Below, one piece after another: positions 56,694 through 64,000 of a stretch of DNA of 64,000 bases. The DNA is from Devosia sp. YIM 151766. Lineage in GTDB: Bacteria > Pseudomonadota > Alphaproteobacteria > Rhizobiales > Devosiaceae. The stretch's first letter is position 1. The number at the start of each line of letters is the position of its first letter. The translations under genes and the position numbers were made by a program. Location of the stretch: contig NZ_CP127251.1 in assembly GCF_030285925.1 (NCBI RefSeq), forward strand, positions 2,542,001 through 2,606,000, given 5' to 3'. The notes under the pieces are model-generated. The model did no database searches. It was not told the origin of the DNA and saw only the letters and a program-made list of their open reading frames with translations.

Positions 56694-58655
56694 TCAAGCC
56701 CGCCCATCGGCACGGGCCTTGAGCGGGCCGCCCAGGAACGGCGCGAAGCCGGTGCCCATGATGACGCCGATATCGGCCAGTTCCGGCGAGGCGACGACGC
56801 CTTCGCTCACCACCACTTCGCTCATGTCCACCAGCGGTTTCACCAATTCGCGGCCCAGGGCGGCCAGGTCGGCATGGGGCGGTACCTGCCCCTTGATGGG
56901 TTTGCCCTTCTCCCACTTGTAGAAGCCTTCATTGCTCTTGCGGCCCAGCTTGCCTTCGGCGATCAGCCGGCCGAACCTGCTGGTTTCGGGCACGGCATGG
57001 CCCAGCTCGGTTGCCACCGACCTGCCGACATCGAGGCCCACCGTGTCCATGAGTTCGATCGGCCCCATCGGCATGCCGAAGGCCATGGCCGCCGCGTCCA
57101 GCAATTCCTTGCTTTCGCCGCGCTCGACCCGCTCCACCGCGCCCAGCATATAGGGCATCAGCACCCGGTTGACGAGAAAGCCCGGGGCCGACTTGACCAC
57201 CACCGGCGACTTGCCGATGGCCTGGGCGAAGCTCGCGCCCTTGCCGATGGCCTCGTCGGAATTGAACTTGGAGCGGATCACCTCCACCAGCGGCAATTGC
57301 GCCACCGGATTGAAAAAATGCAGCCCGATCAGCCGCGCCTTGTCTTTCAACGCCTCGGCGATACGCTCGAGCTCGATGGAGGACGTATTGGTGGCCAGGA
57401 TCGCCCCCGGTTTCAGCCTGTCCTCGATACCCGCAAAGATCGCCTGTTTGACGTCCAGCTTTTCCACCACCGCCTCGATGATCACATCGGCGCGGGAGAC
57501 GCCCTTGCCTTCCGGGTCGGCCGCCAGCCGCAGCATGGCCGCATCCACCTCGCGCTTGTTCTTGTAGCGCTTCTGGAACAGCTTCCTGCCCCGGTCCAGC
57601 GCCGGCTGAATGCGCGCCATGTCGAGGTCCTGCAAGGTGACGCTCATGCCACGATAAGCGCACCACGCGGCGATGTCGCCGCCCATGACGCCGGCGCCGA
57701 TGACATGCACGCGGGTGAACCTGGCGCCCTTGATGCCCTGTTTCTTGAGCCCCTCGGACAGGAAGAAAACCCGGCGGAGATTGGTGGCGGTCGGCGAGCT
57801 CATCAGCGGCACGAAGGCGTCCACCTCCCCCCTGATCATCGCCTGCCAGTCATCGCCGTGCTGCTCGAACAGATCGATCAGCGCATAGGGCGCCGGATAA
57901 TGCTCCTTGCGCGCCTTCCTGCCGGCCTGGTCGCGCATCTTGCTGGCGACATAGCCCCGCAGGGGTCCCATCGCCATCAGCCTCTTGGACCAGGGTGCCC
58001 CGGCCGATTTGCGCTGGGACAGCACCGCCCTGCGGCCCTCCCAGCGCAGCATGTCGCGATGGCGCACCAGCTTGTCGACGAGATTGAGGCGCCGCGCCGC
58101 GCCGGTCCGCAACATCTTGCCGGTCAGCATGATCCCCATGGCATCGACCGGCCCCGCCTGGCGGATCGAGCGCCCGGTGCCGCCAAAACCGGGAAAGATG
58201 CCCAGATTGACTTCCGGGAAACCGATCCTGGTCTTCTCGTCATTGACGGCGATGCGATAATGACAGGCCAGGGCCAGTTCCAGTCCGCCCCCCAGGCAGA
58301 AGCCATGAATGCCGGCCACCACCGGCACGTTCAGCTTCTCGATCCGCGCGAACAGGGCATGGGTGCGCCTCAGCGCTTCCGGCAGAACCGAAAAATCGCT
58401 CATCGCGTCGAATTCGCTGACATCCGCCCCGGCGATGAAACCGCTATCCTTGCCCGAGAGCAGCACCACGCCCACCACTTCACCGGAACTGGCCAGGTCC
58501 TCGATCCGCGCCACCAGCGTTTCCAGCTCCATGATCGCCTCGCGGCTCAGCACATTCACCGAGGCCTCGGGCGTATGGATGGTCAGCCAGCCGATCTTTT
58601 CGAGATCGGTATGAAAGCTCCAATGCTTGGTCTCGGTTGCCTGTGGCGCGATCAT
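56694..58655 (-). CDS. fadJ: Fatty acid oxidation complex alpha subunit (enoyl-CoA hydratase/3-hydroxyacyl-CoA dehydrogenase)
   Basis: The 653-residue bifunctional protein has an N-terminal enoyl-CoA hydratase (residues about 10-260: FIAGADVSEF, GIHGFCLGGGLELALACHYRI, GFPEVNLGIFPGFGGTGR) and a C-terminal NAD-binding hydroxyacyl-CoA dehydrogenase (from about residue 300: VHVIGAGVMGGDIAAW, ILATNTSSIELERI, LIGLHFFNPVAQLPLVEVI, PGFLVNRVLMPYML). It is some 60 residues shorter than Escherichia FadJ/FadB. The ATG at 58655 has GAGGAA upstream; a longer frame starts at 58721. It forms the hydration-oxidation steps with the thiolase gene downstream. Confidence 0.9.
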   Translation of the reverse strand: MIAPQATETKHWSFHTDLEKIGWLTIHTPEASVNVLSREAIMELETLVARIEDLASSGEVVGVVLLSGKDSGFIAGADVSEFDAMSDFSVLPEALRRTHALFARIEKLNVPVVAGIHGFCLGGGLELALACHYRIAVNDEKTRIGFPEVNLGIFPGFGGTGRSIRQAGPVDAMGIMLTGKMLRTGAARRLNLVDKLVRHRDMLRWEGRRAVLSQRKSAGAPWSKRLMAMGPLRGYVASKMRDQAGRKARKEHYPAPYALIDLFEQHGDDWQAMIRGEVDAFVPLMSSPTATNLRRVFFLSEGLKKQGIKGARFTRVHVIGAGVMGGDIAAWCAYRGMSVTLQDLDMARIQPALDRGRKLFQKRYKNKREVDAAMLRLAADPEGKGVSRADVIIEAVVEKLDVKQAIFAGIEDRLKPGAILATNTSSIELERIAEALKDKARLIGLHFFNPVAQLPLVEVIRSKFNSDEAIGKGASFAQAIGKSPVVVKSAPGFLVNRVLMPYMLGAVERVERGESKELLDAAAMAFGMPMGPIELMDTVGLDVGRSVATELGHAVPETSRFGRLIAEGKLGRKSNEGFYKWEKGKPIKGQVPPHADLAALGRELVKPLVDMSEVVVSEGVVASPELADIGVIMGTGFAPFLGGPLKARADGRA

Positions 58656-58739
58656 GTTTTTCCTCGCTACGTTCCCCCCTTTGAAGGGAGGGAGGCGCAG
58701 GCTCAACCTGCACAATTCCAATCCGGCCCTCGGCGGCAG

Positions 58740-61202
58740 CTACTCCACCGCCGGCGGTTCGATCTCCTTCAGCACGTCCATGCCGAAATCGTCGACATGC
58801 ACCGCCCGGTCTGTCGCCTCGTCCGCGGCCCGCATGATGCCGGCCTCGTTCTTATTGAGGATGCCCGCCGCCAAGGCATCCTCGATGGCGTCGCGATCCA
58901 GCCGGCGCTCGAATACACCCCGGCGCGCCGCCTTGACGAAGCGCGCCTCCACCTCCTCGGCTTCGGTCACCTTGACGAAGGCATCTTCCAGAACGCCGGT
59001 GACGTCATTGGGGTCCGTGGAAACATAAATTCCGGTGGTCAGCCGGTCGCGGAAGGCGCCGGGGCGCAGCACCGCCCGCACGAAGCGGTAATTCACCCGG
59101 TCCGAAGCGCGCTGTGCATGGCGCCCCAGCGGGAAGCACAGCAAGCGCATGGCATTGGCGAAAAAGGCATTGGGGAAATTGGCGAAGATCTCGCCGAAAA
59201 TGCGTTCCAGATTGGCGATGCGATCGGCCATGATCGCCTCGACCAATTCCCGGTCTTCGGCAATCCGCCCCTCCTCGTCGAATCGCTTCAGCGTCGCCGA
59301 CATCAGATAGAGCTCGCCCAGCAGATCGGCCATGCGCCCGGACAGCTTCTGCTTGCGCTTCAGCGCCCCGCCCAGGACCACGATGGTCCAGTCGGCCACC
59401 AGCGCGAAATCCTGCGCATAGCGATGCAGGCGTCGATAATATTTCGCCATCGGCCCATCATTGGGCGCCGAGGCGAAGGCGCCATTGCTCAGCCCGTGCA
59501 GGAAGCTGGCGACGACATTGCGCAGCATAAACCTGGTATGGCCGCCAAAGGCGGCATCGAAGGCCTCCAGTCCGGCGCGCTTGTCCTGATTCTGCACCGC
59601 CTGGATTTCGGCCAGCAGATAGGGATGCGCCCGCAAGACGCCCTGGGCGAAGGTCATCAAGGTGCGGGTGAGGATATTGGCCCCCTCCACCGTGATCGCC
59701 ACCGGCATGGATTGATAGGCGCCGAACAGATAATTGCCCGGCCCGTCCTGGATGGCGCGGCCGGCTTGGATGTCGAAGGCATCGTCCATGCTGTCGCGCA
59801 TGGCTTCGGTGGTGATATATTTCAGCAGGCCCGCGATAACCGCCGGGCGCTGACCCTCATCCACCATCGACGCCGTCAGCCGGCGCGCGGCTTCGAACAT
59901 ATAGGCGCGCTTGACCATCTCGCCCAGCGGCTCGGCCACGCCCTCCATGATGCCGACCGGAATGCCGAATTGGCGGCGCACCCGGGCATAGGCCGACGTG
60001 GTGCGCAATGTCGCCTTGATCGAGGTGGTGCCGATGGCGGGCAGCGAAATGGCACGGCCGGTGGACAGGCATTCCATCAGCATGCGCCAGCCCTGCCCGG
60101 CATATTCGGTGCCGCCGATCAGGAAATCCATGGGGATGAACATGTCCTTGCCGCGCACCGGCCCGTTCATGAAGGCCTGCCGTGCCGGATAATGGCGGCG
60201 GCCGATATCGAGGCCCGGATGGTCATGCGGGATCAGCGCCAGGGTGATGCCGATATCCTCGCCGCGCCCCAGATGGTTTTCCGGGTCCTTGAGGATGAAG
60301 GCCAGGCCCACCAGCGTCGCGATGGGCGCCAGGGTGATATAGCGCTTGTCGAAGCTGAGCCGGACGCCCAGCACGTCCTCGCCATTATGGACGCCCCTGG
60401 TGACGACGCCGATATCGCGCATGCCGCCGGCATCCGACCCCGAATGCACCCCGGTCAGCGCAAAGCACGGCACTTCCCGGCCATCGGCCAGGCGATGCAG
60501 ATATTTTTCCTTCTGCTCCGGCAGCCCGTATTTCTCCAGCAATTCGCCCGGACCGAGCGAATTGGGCACCATCACCGTGATCCCCGCCGCCACCGAACGG
60601 CTGGCGATCTTGGAGACGATCATCGACTGCGCCTGCGCCGAAAAGCCCAGGCCGCCATGCTCCTTGGCGATGAGCATGCCCAAAAAGCCCTGCTCCTTGA
60701 GGAATTGCCAGAGTTCCGGCGACAGGTCGGCGCGGTTGTGGCGGATATCCCAGTCGTCGATCATCCGGCAGGCGATTTCGGCGGGCCCGTCGAGGAAAGC
60801 CTGTTCCTCCGCCGTCAAGGTCAGCGGACGGATCTTGGTCAGCTTGTCCCAATCGGGCCGTCCGGAAAACAATTCGGCATCCCAACCGATCGTGCCGGCA
60901 TCCAGCGCCTCCTGCTCGGTGCGGCTGACCTTGGGCAGGATGGACCTGACCGCGCCATAGACCGGCCGCGTCAGCACCAGCATGCGGATCGGCTTGACCG
61001 CCAGCACCACCAGGATCGCCCCGATTGCCAACAGCACATAAGCGAACCAGCCCAATTCATAGACGGCGCCGCTCTGGGTGAAATCCGCGCCCGACAACAG
61101 CCCGATCGCGACAAAGCCGACGCCCCATTGCCAGAGCGGGCTTTCCCGCATCGCCAGGGTCGCAAATACGACAAGACTGATCGCAACCAGCAAAAAGGCC
61201 AT
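58740..61202 (-). CDS. fadE: Acyl-CoA dehydrogenase, FadE type
   Basis: FadE (820 residues) performs the first oxidation of beta-oxidation, making trans-2-enoyl-CoA. Its N-terminus has three hydrophobic helices (MAFLLVAISLVVFATLAM, WQWGVGFVAIGLLSG, LGWFAYVLLAIGAILVVLAV), as in the long membrane-associated Escherichia FadE. The acyl-CoA dehydrogenase core (about residues 110-520) has FLKEQGFLGMLIAKEHGGLG, CFALTGVHSGSDAG and ISLPAIGTTSIKATLRTTSAYARVRRQFG. The DUF1974-type C-terminal domain follows. ATG at 61202 has GGGAGGAT upstream. It is first in the minus-strand run fadE-fadJ-fadI. Confidence 0.93.
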   Translation of the reverse strand: MAFLLVAISLVVFATLAMRESPLWQWGVGFVAIGLLSGADFTQSGAVYELGWFAYVLLAIGAILVVLAVKPIRMLVLTRPVYGAVRSILPKVSRTEQEALDAGTIGWDAELFSGRPDWDKLTKIRPLTLTAEEQAFLDGPAEIACRMIDDWDIRHNRADLSPELWQFLKEQGFLGMLIAKEHGGLGFSAQAQSMIVSKIASRSVAAGITVMVPNSLGPGELLEKYGLPEQKEKYLHRLADGREVPCFALTGVHSGSDAGGMRDIGVVTRGVHNGEDVLGVRLSFDKRYITLAPIATLVGLAFILKDPENHLGRGEDIGITLALIPHDHPGLDIGRRHYPARQAFMNGPVRGKDMFIPMDFLIGGTEYAGQGWRMLMECLSTGRAISLPAIGTTSIKATLRTTSAYARVRRQFGIPVGIMEGVAEPLGEMVKRAYMFEAARRLTASMVDEGQRPAVIAGLLKYITTEAMRDSMDDAFDIQAGRAIQDGPGNYLFGAYQSMPVAITVEGANILTRTLMTFAQGVLRAHPYLLAEIQAVQNQDKRAGLEAFDAAFGGHTRFMLRNVVASFLHGLSNGAFASAPNDGPMAKYYRRLHRYAQDFALVADWTIVVLGGALKRKQKLSGRMADLLGELYLMSATLKRFDEEGRIAEDRELVEAIMADRIANLERIFGEIFANFPNAFFANAMRLLCFPLGRHAQRASDRVNYRFVRAVLRPGAFRDRLTTGIYVSTDPNDVTGVLEDAFVKVTEAEEVEARFVKAARRGVFERRLDRDAIEDALAAGILNKNEAGIMRAADEATDRAVHVDDFGMDVLKEIEPPAVE

Positions 61203-61357
61203 CCCGTCATCCTCCCGGCACGGACGCTGCCCGCAAGAGCAGGGCCTCGTGCCCGCCATTCCTCAAATGCCGGCCGGCGCCGCTGGGTCCCGGCCTCCCC
61301 TTGCCAGCCCGCATCATAACGCGGGCAAGGGGTCTCATATAGATCAGTCTATCCAAG

Positions 61358-61373
61358 TTTACCTATACGTCAA
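61358..61373. promoter_or_regulatory. MerR-type operator, fadE-proximal copy
   Basis: Read on the minus strand the site is TTGACGTATAGGTAAA. It matches the second site at 61442 in 12 of 16 bases, with TTGACG and GTAAA identical. TTGACG could also be the -35 element of fadE, with TAGACT 16 bases away. Apart from these sites, the 61203-61551 region holds no gene. Confidence 0.5.
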
Positions 61374-61441
61374 CTACAAGCCCAATACGTCCATTAGCGC
61401 GCAGGCCTCCCACAGGCTATCGGTGTCACACGGGCATCGAA

Positions 61442-61457
61442 TTGACGCTAACGTAAA
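61442..61457. promoter_or_regulatory. MerR-type operator, fadD-proximal copy
   Basis: The site is TTGACGCTAACGTAAA on the plus strand, a near dyad of the kind bound by the LiuR-like MerR regulators of acyl-CoA metabolism. TTGACG could be the -35 element of fadD, with a TAGTTT-like -10 19 bases away, a long spacer typical of MerR-controlled promoters. The centres of the two sites are 84 bases apart, close to eight helical turns. Confidence 0.55.
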
Positions 61458-61551
61458 CCCGTGGAATAGTTTCTTTGTTCCGGCCCTGCCGGACGCAACG
61501 GGAAAAACCCGCCGCTCTCCGCCAAAGGAGGGTCTTTCGAGGAGGAAACAT

Positions 61552-63258
61552 ATGGGCAGCACTGCCACGGAAAAAGACAGCCTTCGCCCCTGGATCGCCA
61601 GCTATCCCGAGGGAATAGACTGGAATGCGGCGATCGATGAAACGCCCGTGCACGAACAGGTGCTGGCCGCCTGCGCCAAAAATCCCGGCGCGCTGGCCCT
61701 CGATTTCCTCGGCGGAAAAACCACCTATGGCGCGCTGGGCGAACAGATCATCGCCTTTGCCGGCGCCTTGCAGAGCCAGTTCGGCGTCACCAAGGGCAGC
61801 CGCGTCGCGCTGATGCTGCCCAATACGCCCTTCTACCCCATCGCCTATTATGGAATCTTGCGCGCCGGCGGCACGGTGGTCAATTGCAACCCGCTCTATA
61901 CCGTGCCCGAATTGAGCCACATCACCGCCAATGCCGGCGCCGACATCATGGTGACGCTCGATCTGCAGCAGATCTATGAAAAGGCCGAGACCCTGCTCGA
62001 AGCCGGTCAGGTCAAGACGCTGATCGTCGCCCATTTCCCCAACGCCTTGCCGCTGGTGAAAAAGCTCCTGTTTTCCGTCGCCAAGCGCAAGGACCTGGCC
62101 AGGCCGCCCTATGCCGCCACGATCGTCTCGTTCGAGGCGCTTCTCGCCCGCAATGACAAACCCGGCCCGGTCACCATCGAGCCGCGGCAGGACATCGCCG
62201 TTCAGCAATATACCGGCGGCACCACCGGCATTCCCAAGGGCGCCTTGCTCACCCATGCCAATATCGCCGCCAATGTGAGCCAGATCGACAAGTGGGGCGA
62301 CGGCCTGTTCTATGCGCCGTCCAAAGTCGTCGCGGTCCTGCCCTTCTTTCACATCTTCGCCATGACGGTGTGCCTGAACGTGCCCCTGGGCAATGGCATC
62401 CCCGTCATCATGCTGCCGCGCTTCGAATTGAAGGCGCTGCTGGGCGTCTTCGCCCGCACCAAGGCCAATGTGCTGCCCTCGGTTCCCACCTTGCTCAACG
62501 CCATCGCCCGCGCCGACAATGTCACACCCGAGCAATTGGCCTGCCTCGACGTCGCCATTTCCGGCGGCGCCGCCCTGCCCGACGAAGTGCGGCACGCCTT
62601 CGGCAAGAAATCCAAGGCCCTGCTGGCCGAAGGCTATGGCCTCACCGAGGCCTCCCCGGTGGTCTGTTGCGCCGCCCTGCGCATGCCCAGCAAGCCCATG
62701 TCCATCGGCCTGCCCCTGCCCGGCACCGATATCCGCTTTGTCGACGTGGATAGCGGCAGGGAAGTCGGCATCGGCGAGAATGGCGAATTGCAGGTCAAGG
62801 GGCCGCAGGTCATGTCCGGCTATTACGAAAATCCCGAGGCCAGCGCCGACGCCTTCATGGATGGCTGGTTGCGGACCGGCGATGTCGGCCATATGGACGA
62901 AGAGGGCTATGTCTTCCTTGTCGACCGCCTCAAGGACCTCATCATCTGCTCGGGCTTCAATGTCTATCCGCGCACCATCGAGGAAGCCTTGATGGCCCAT
63001 GAGGCGGTCGAGGAGGTCAATGTCATCGGCGTGCCCGACCAATATCGAGGCGAGGCCCCCATCGCCTATGTAAAGCTCAAGGCCGGCCAGCCGGCCACCG
63101 AGGCGGACCTCAAGAGCTTTGCCGCCGGCAGGCTCAGCAAGATCGAGATGCCCCGGGAAATCATTTTCAAGGACGCCCTGCCCAAGACCCTGATCGGCAA
63201 GCTCTCCAAGAAGGAACTGCGTGAGGAATATGCCCAGATGAAAGCCGCAAAATCGTGA
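61552..63258 (+). CDS. fadD: Long-chain fatty acid-CoA ligase
   Basis: FadD (568 residues) activates fatty acids to acyl-CoA with ATP. The AMP-forming signature is YTGGTTGIPKGALLTHANIAA (first 20 shown in part here: YTGGTTGIPKG), followed by EGYGLTEASPVV, the DGWLRTGDVGHMDEEGY hinge, DRLKDLIICSGFNVYPRTIEE and a C-terminal catalytic Lys in PKTLIGKLSKKELRE. The ATG at 61552 has GAGGAGGAAA just upstream. It is divergent from fadE and ends in a GTGA overlap with the MerR regulator gene, so both are co-translated. Confidence 0.92.
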   Translation: MGSTATEKDSLRPWIASYPEGIDWNAAIDETPVHEQVLAACAKNPGALALDFLGGKTTYGALGEQIIAFAGALQSQFGVTKGSRVALMLPNTPFYPIAYYGILRAGGTVVNCNPLYTVPELSHITANAGADIMVTLDLQQIYEKAETLLEAGQVKTLIVAHFPNALPLVKKLLFSVAKRKDLARPPYAATIVSFEALLARNDKPGPVTIEPRQDIAVQQYTGGTTGIPKGALLTHANIAANVSQIDKWGDGLFYAPSKVVAVLPFFHIFAMTVCLNVPLGNGIPVIMLPRFELKALLGVFARTKANVLPSVPTLLNAIARADNVTPEQLACLDVAISGGAALPDEVRHAFGKKSKALLAEGYGLTEASPVVCCAALRMPSKPMSIGLPLPGTDIRFVDVDSGREVGIGENGELQVKGPQVMSGYYENPEASADAFMDGWLRTGDVGHMDEEGYVFLVDRLKDLIICSGFNVYPRTIEEALMAHEAVEEVNVIGVPDQYRGEAPIAYVKLKAGQPATEADLKSFAAGRLSKIEMPREIIFKDALPKTLIGKLSKKELREEYAQMKAAKS

Positions 63259-63650
63259 ATCGTCCTGAATCCGAAGGTCGGGACCTGTTCGCCATTGCCG
63301 ATCTCGCCAAGGAGTTCGGCATTTCCACCCGCGCCATCCGCTTCTATGAATCCAAAGGCCTGCTCTCACCCGAGAGAGTGGGCGCCACCCGGGTTTTCCG
63401 CCGCCGCGACCGGGCGCGTCTCATCCTCATCCTGCGCGGCAAGCGCCTCGGCTTCTCGCTGCGCGACATCTCGGATTATCTCAGCCTTTACGACGCCGAT
63501 CGCAGCCAGCAGGTCCATCTGCTGGCCGAAAAGGTCGACGAACGCCTCGCTTTGCTCGAACGCCAGCGCCACGACCTCGAAACCACCATTGCCGAATTGC
63601 GCGAGATCAGGAAGCTGGCCGAGGAACGGCTGGAGCGGAAGGCAAGCTAA
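63255..63650 (+). CDS. MerR-family transcriptional regulator, likely of fatty-acid genes
   Basis: The 131-residue protein has a MerR N-terminal winged HTH (FAIADLAKEFGISTRAIRFYESKGLLSP, around residues 12-40) and a C-terminal coiled-coil with QVHLLAEKVDERLALLERQRHDLETT; metal-binding cysteines are absent. It belongs to the short type that includes LiuR and similar acyl-CoA-metabolism regulators. GTG 63255 overlaps the fadD stop (GTGA). Two candidate operators in the divergent fadE/fadD promoter region make it the likely local regulator. The effector is unknown. Confidence 0.85.
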   Translation: MNRPESEGRDLFAIADLAKEFGISTRAIRFYESKGLLSPERVGATRVFRRRDRARLILILRGKRLGFSLRDISDYLSLYDADRSQQVHLLAEKVDERLALLERQRHDLETTIAELREIRKLAEERLERKAS

Positions 63651-63700
63651 AGCGGTTCCCGGTGGAAAACTGACTGAACCAGAAACGAGCGTGACCCACC

Positions 63701-64000
63701 CTAACGCGCTCGCCTGCCCCGCCCCGGCCAGACCGCGCCCGGCCTCGCCGCCTTGCTCGCCCAGACCAGCAGCGGCACCAGGAAATTGAGACTGGACAGC
63801 CCCGACAGAATGGCCAGCAGCGCCGAAGCGCCCAGCAGGACAGGATTGCCCAGCGCCCGATGCACCCAGTTCGGCGTCACCATCAGGCCCGAGGCCCCGA
63901 AACGGTCGATGGACAGCGAACTGTCCGAGGCTTCCGAATAAAGCGTTATGCCGAAGCCCGCATCGTCGGCGCCGCGCGGCTCGATGAAACCGAAGGATTG
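63701..64000 (-). CDS. C-terminal part of an unrecognised membrane protein (5' end outside window)
   Basis: The last 100 codons of a minus-strand gene run from the window edge to TAG at 63701. The visible sequence begins QSFGFIEPRGADDAGFGITLYSE and contains NWVHRALGNPVLLGASALLAILSGLSSLNFLVPLLVW, giving at least one or two hydrophobic helices, then a basic tail (RPGAVWPGRGRRAR). I do not recognise it. The N-terminal part lies outside. It converges on the MerR gene with a 50-base gap. Confidence 0.6.
   Translation of the reverse strand, partial: QSFGFIEPRGADDAGFGITLYSEASDSSLSIDRFGASGLMVTPNWVHRALGNPVLLGASALLAILSGLSSLNFLVPLLVWASKAARPGAVWPGRGRRAR

Noticed and set aside
56874..61319. A 1,481-codon open frame on the plus strand, antisense to fadJ and fadE
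   Set aside because: It has His/Arg/Gln-rich, low-complexity translation without domains and mirrors the third-codon GC bias of the real minus-strand genes, which encode well-known enzymes.

Overview
The window is a high-GC, densely coded bacterial chromosome segment from an alphaproteobacterium, most likely of the order Hyphomicrobiales; a Devosia-like genome is my best guess, from overall gene content and protein style, and it is not proven. Supporting signs are a serC-leader RNA before serC-serA, the alphaproteobacterial cell-cycle proteins RcdA, GapR and TrcR (DUF1013), several TTAA-N7-TTAA boxes that match the CtrA consensus, separate pntAA/pntAB/pntB genes, an aa3-type oxidase subunit IV, and DUF1192, DUF465, DUF882 and DUF1036 proteins. 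I see no rRNA, tRNA, CRISPR array, prophage, transposase or plasmid backbone. It reads as core chromosome with small palindromic intergenic repeats.

Layout, 1-25 kb: the 3' part of glmM; an outer-membrane protein behind a CtrA-type box; a sorbosone-dehydrogenase-like protein; a cobalamin riboswitch leading a CbiX-like/2Fe-2S protein and a BtuFCD-type importer; serC-serA with its RNA leader; purA; a large membrane-anchored protein of unknown function; the thiBPQ thiamine importer under a TPP riboswitch, divergent from thiamine pyrophosphokinase; the proton-translocating transhydrogenase; CoxIV; oligoendopeptidase F; and a TSUP permease.

25-49 kb: trcR; a quinone oxidoreductase; DUF1192; a structured intergenic RNA that looks like the AbcR (ar15) sRNA family and sits just downstream of a perfect CtrA-type box; rcdA; rpmE; a multidrug-type ABC exporter; slyX; a DsbA/FrnE-like protein; an alpha/beta hydrolase; a Bcr/CflA-type efflux protein; rpsU; purEK; two divergent DUF465 genes; a sigma-54 response regulator behind another perfect CtrA-type box; a second outer-membrane protein; an L,D-transpeptidase; a DUF882 peptidase-like protein; dxs; gapR; DUF1036; pyk; a methyltransferase; rpmJ; and a small receiver protein.

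49-64 kb: an oppABCDF-type peptide importer, then a complete beta-oxidation locus. fadE, fadJ, fadI and a tiny membrane protein lie on the minus strand; fadD and a MerR regulator diverge from them across a 349-base region carrying two copies of a MerR-type operator. The window ends inside an unrecognised membrane protein.

The most interesting observations are the candidate CtrA-linked AbcR-like sRNA, the set of CtrA-type boxes before envelope and regulator genes, the matching hairpin leaders of rpmE and rpmJ, the paired operators of the fatty-acid locus, and a palindromic repeat inside the thiamine operon. No wholly new multi-gene system is evident.
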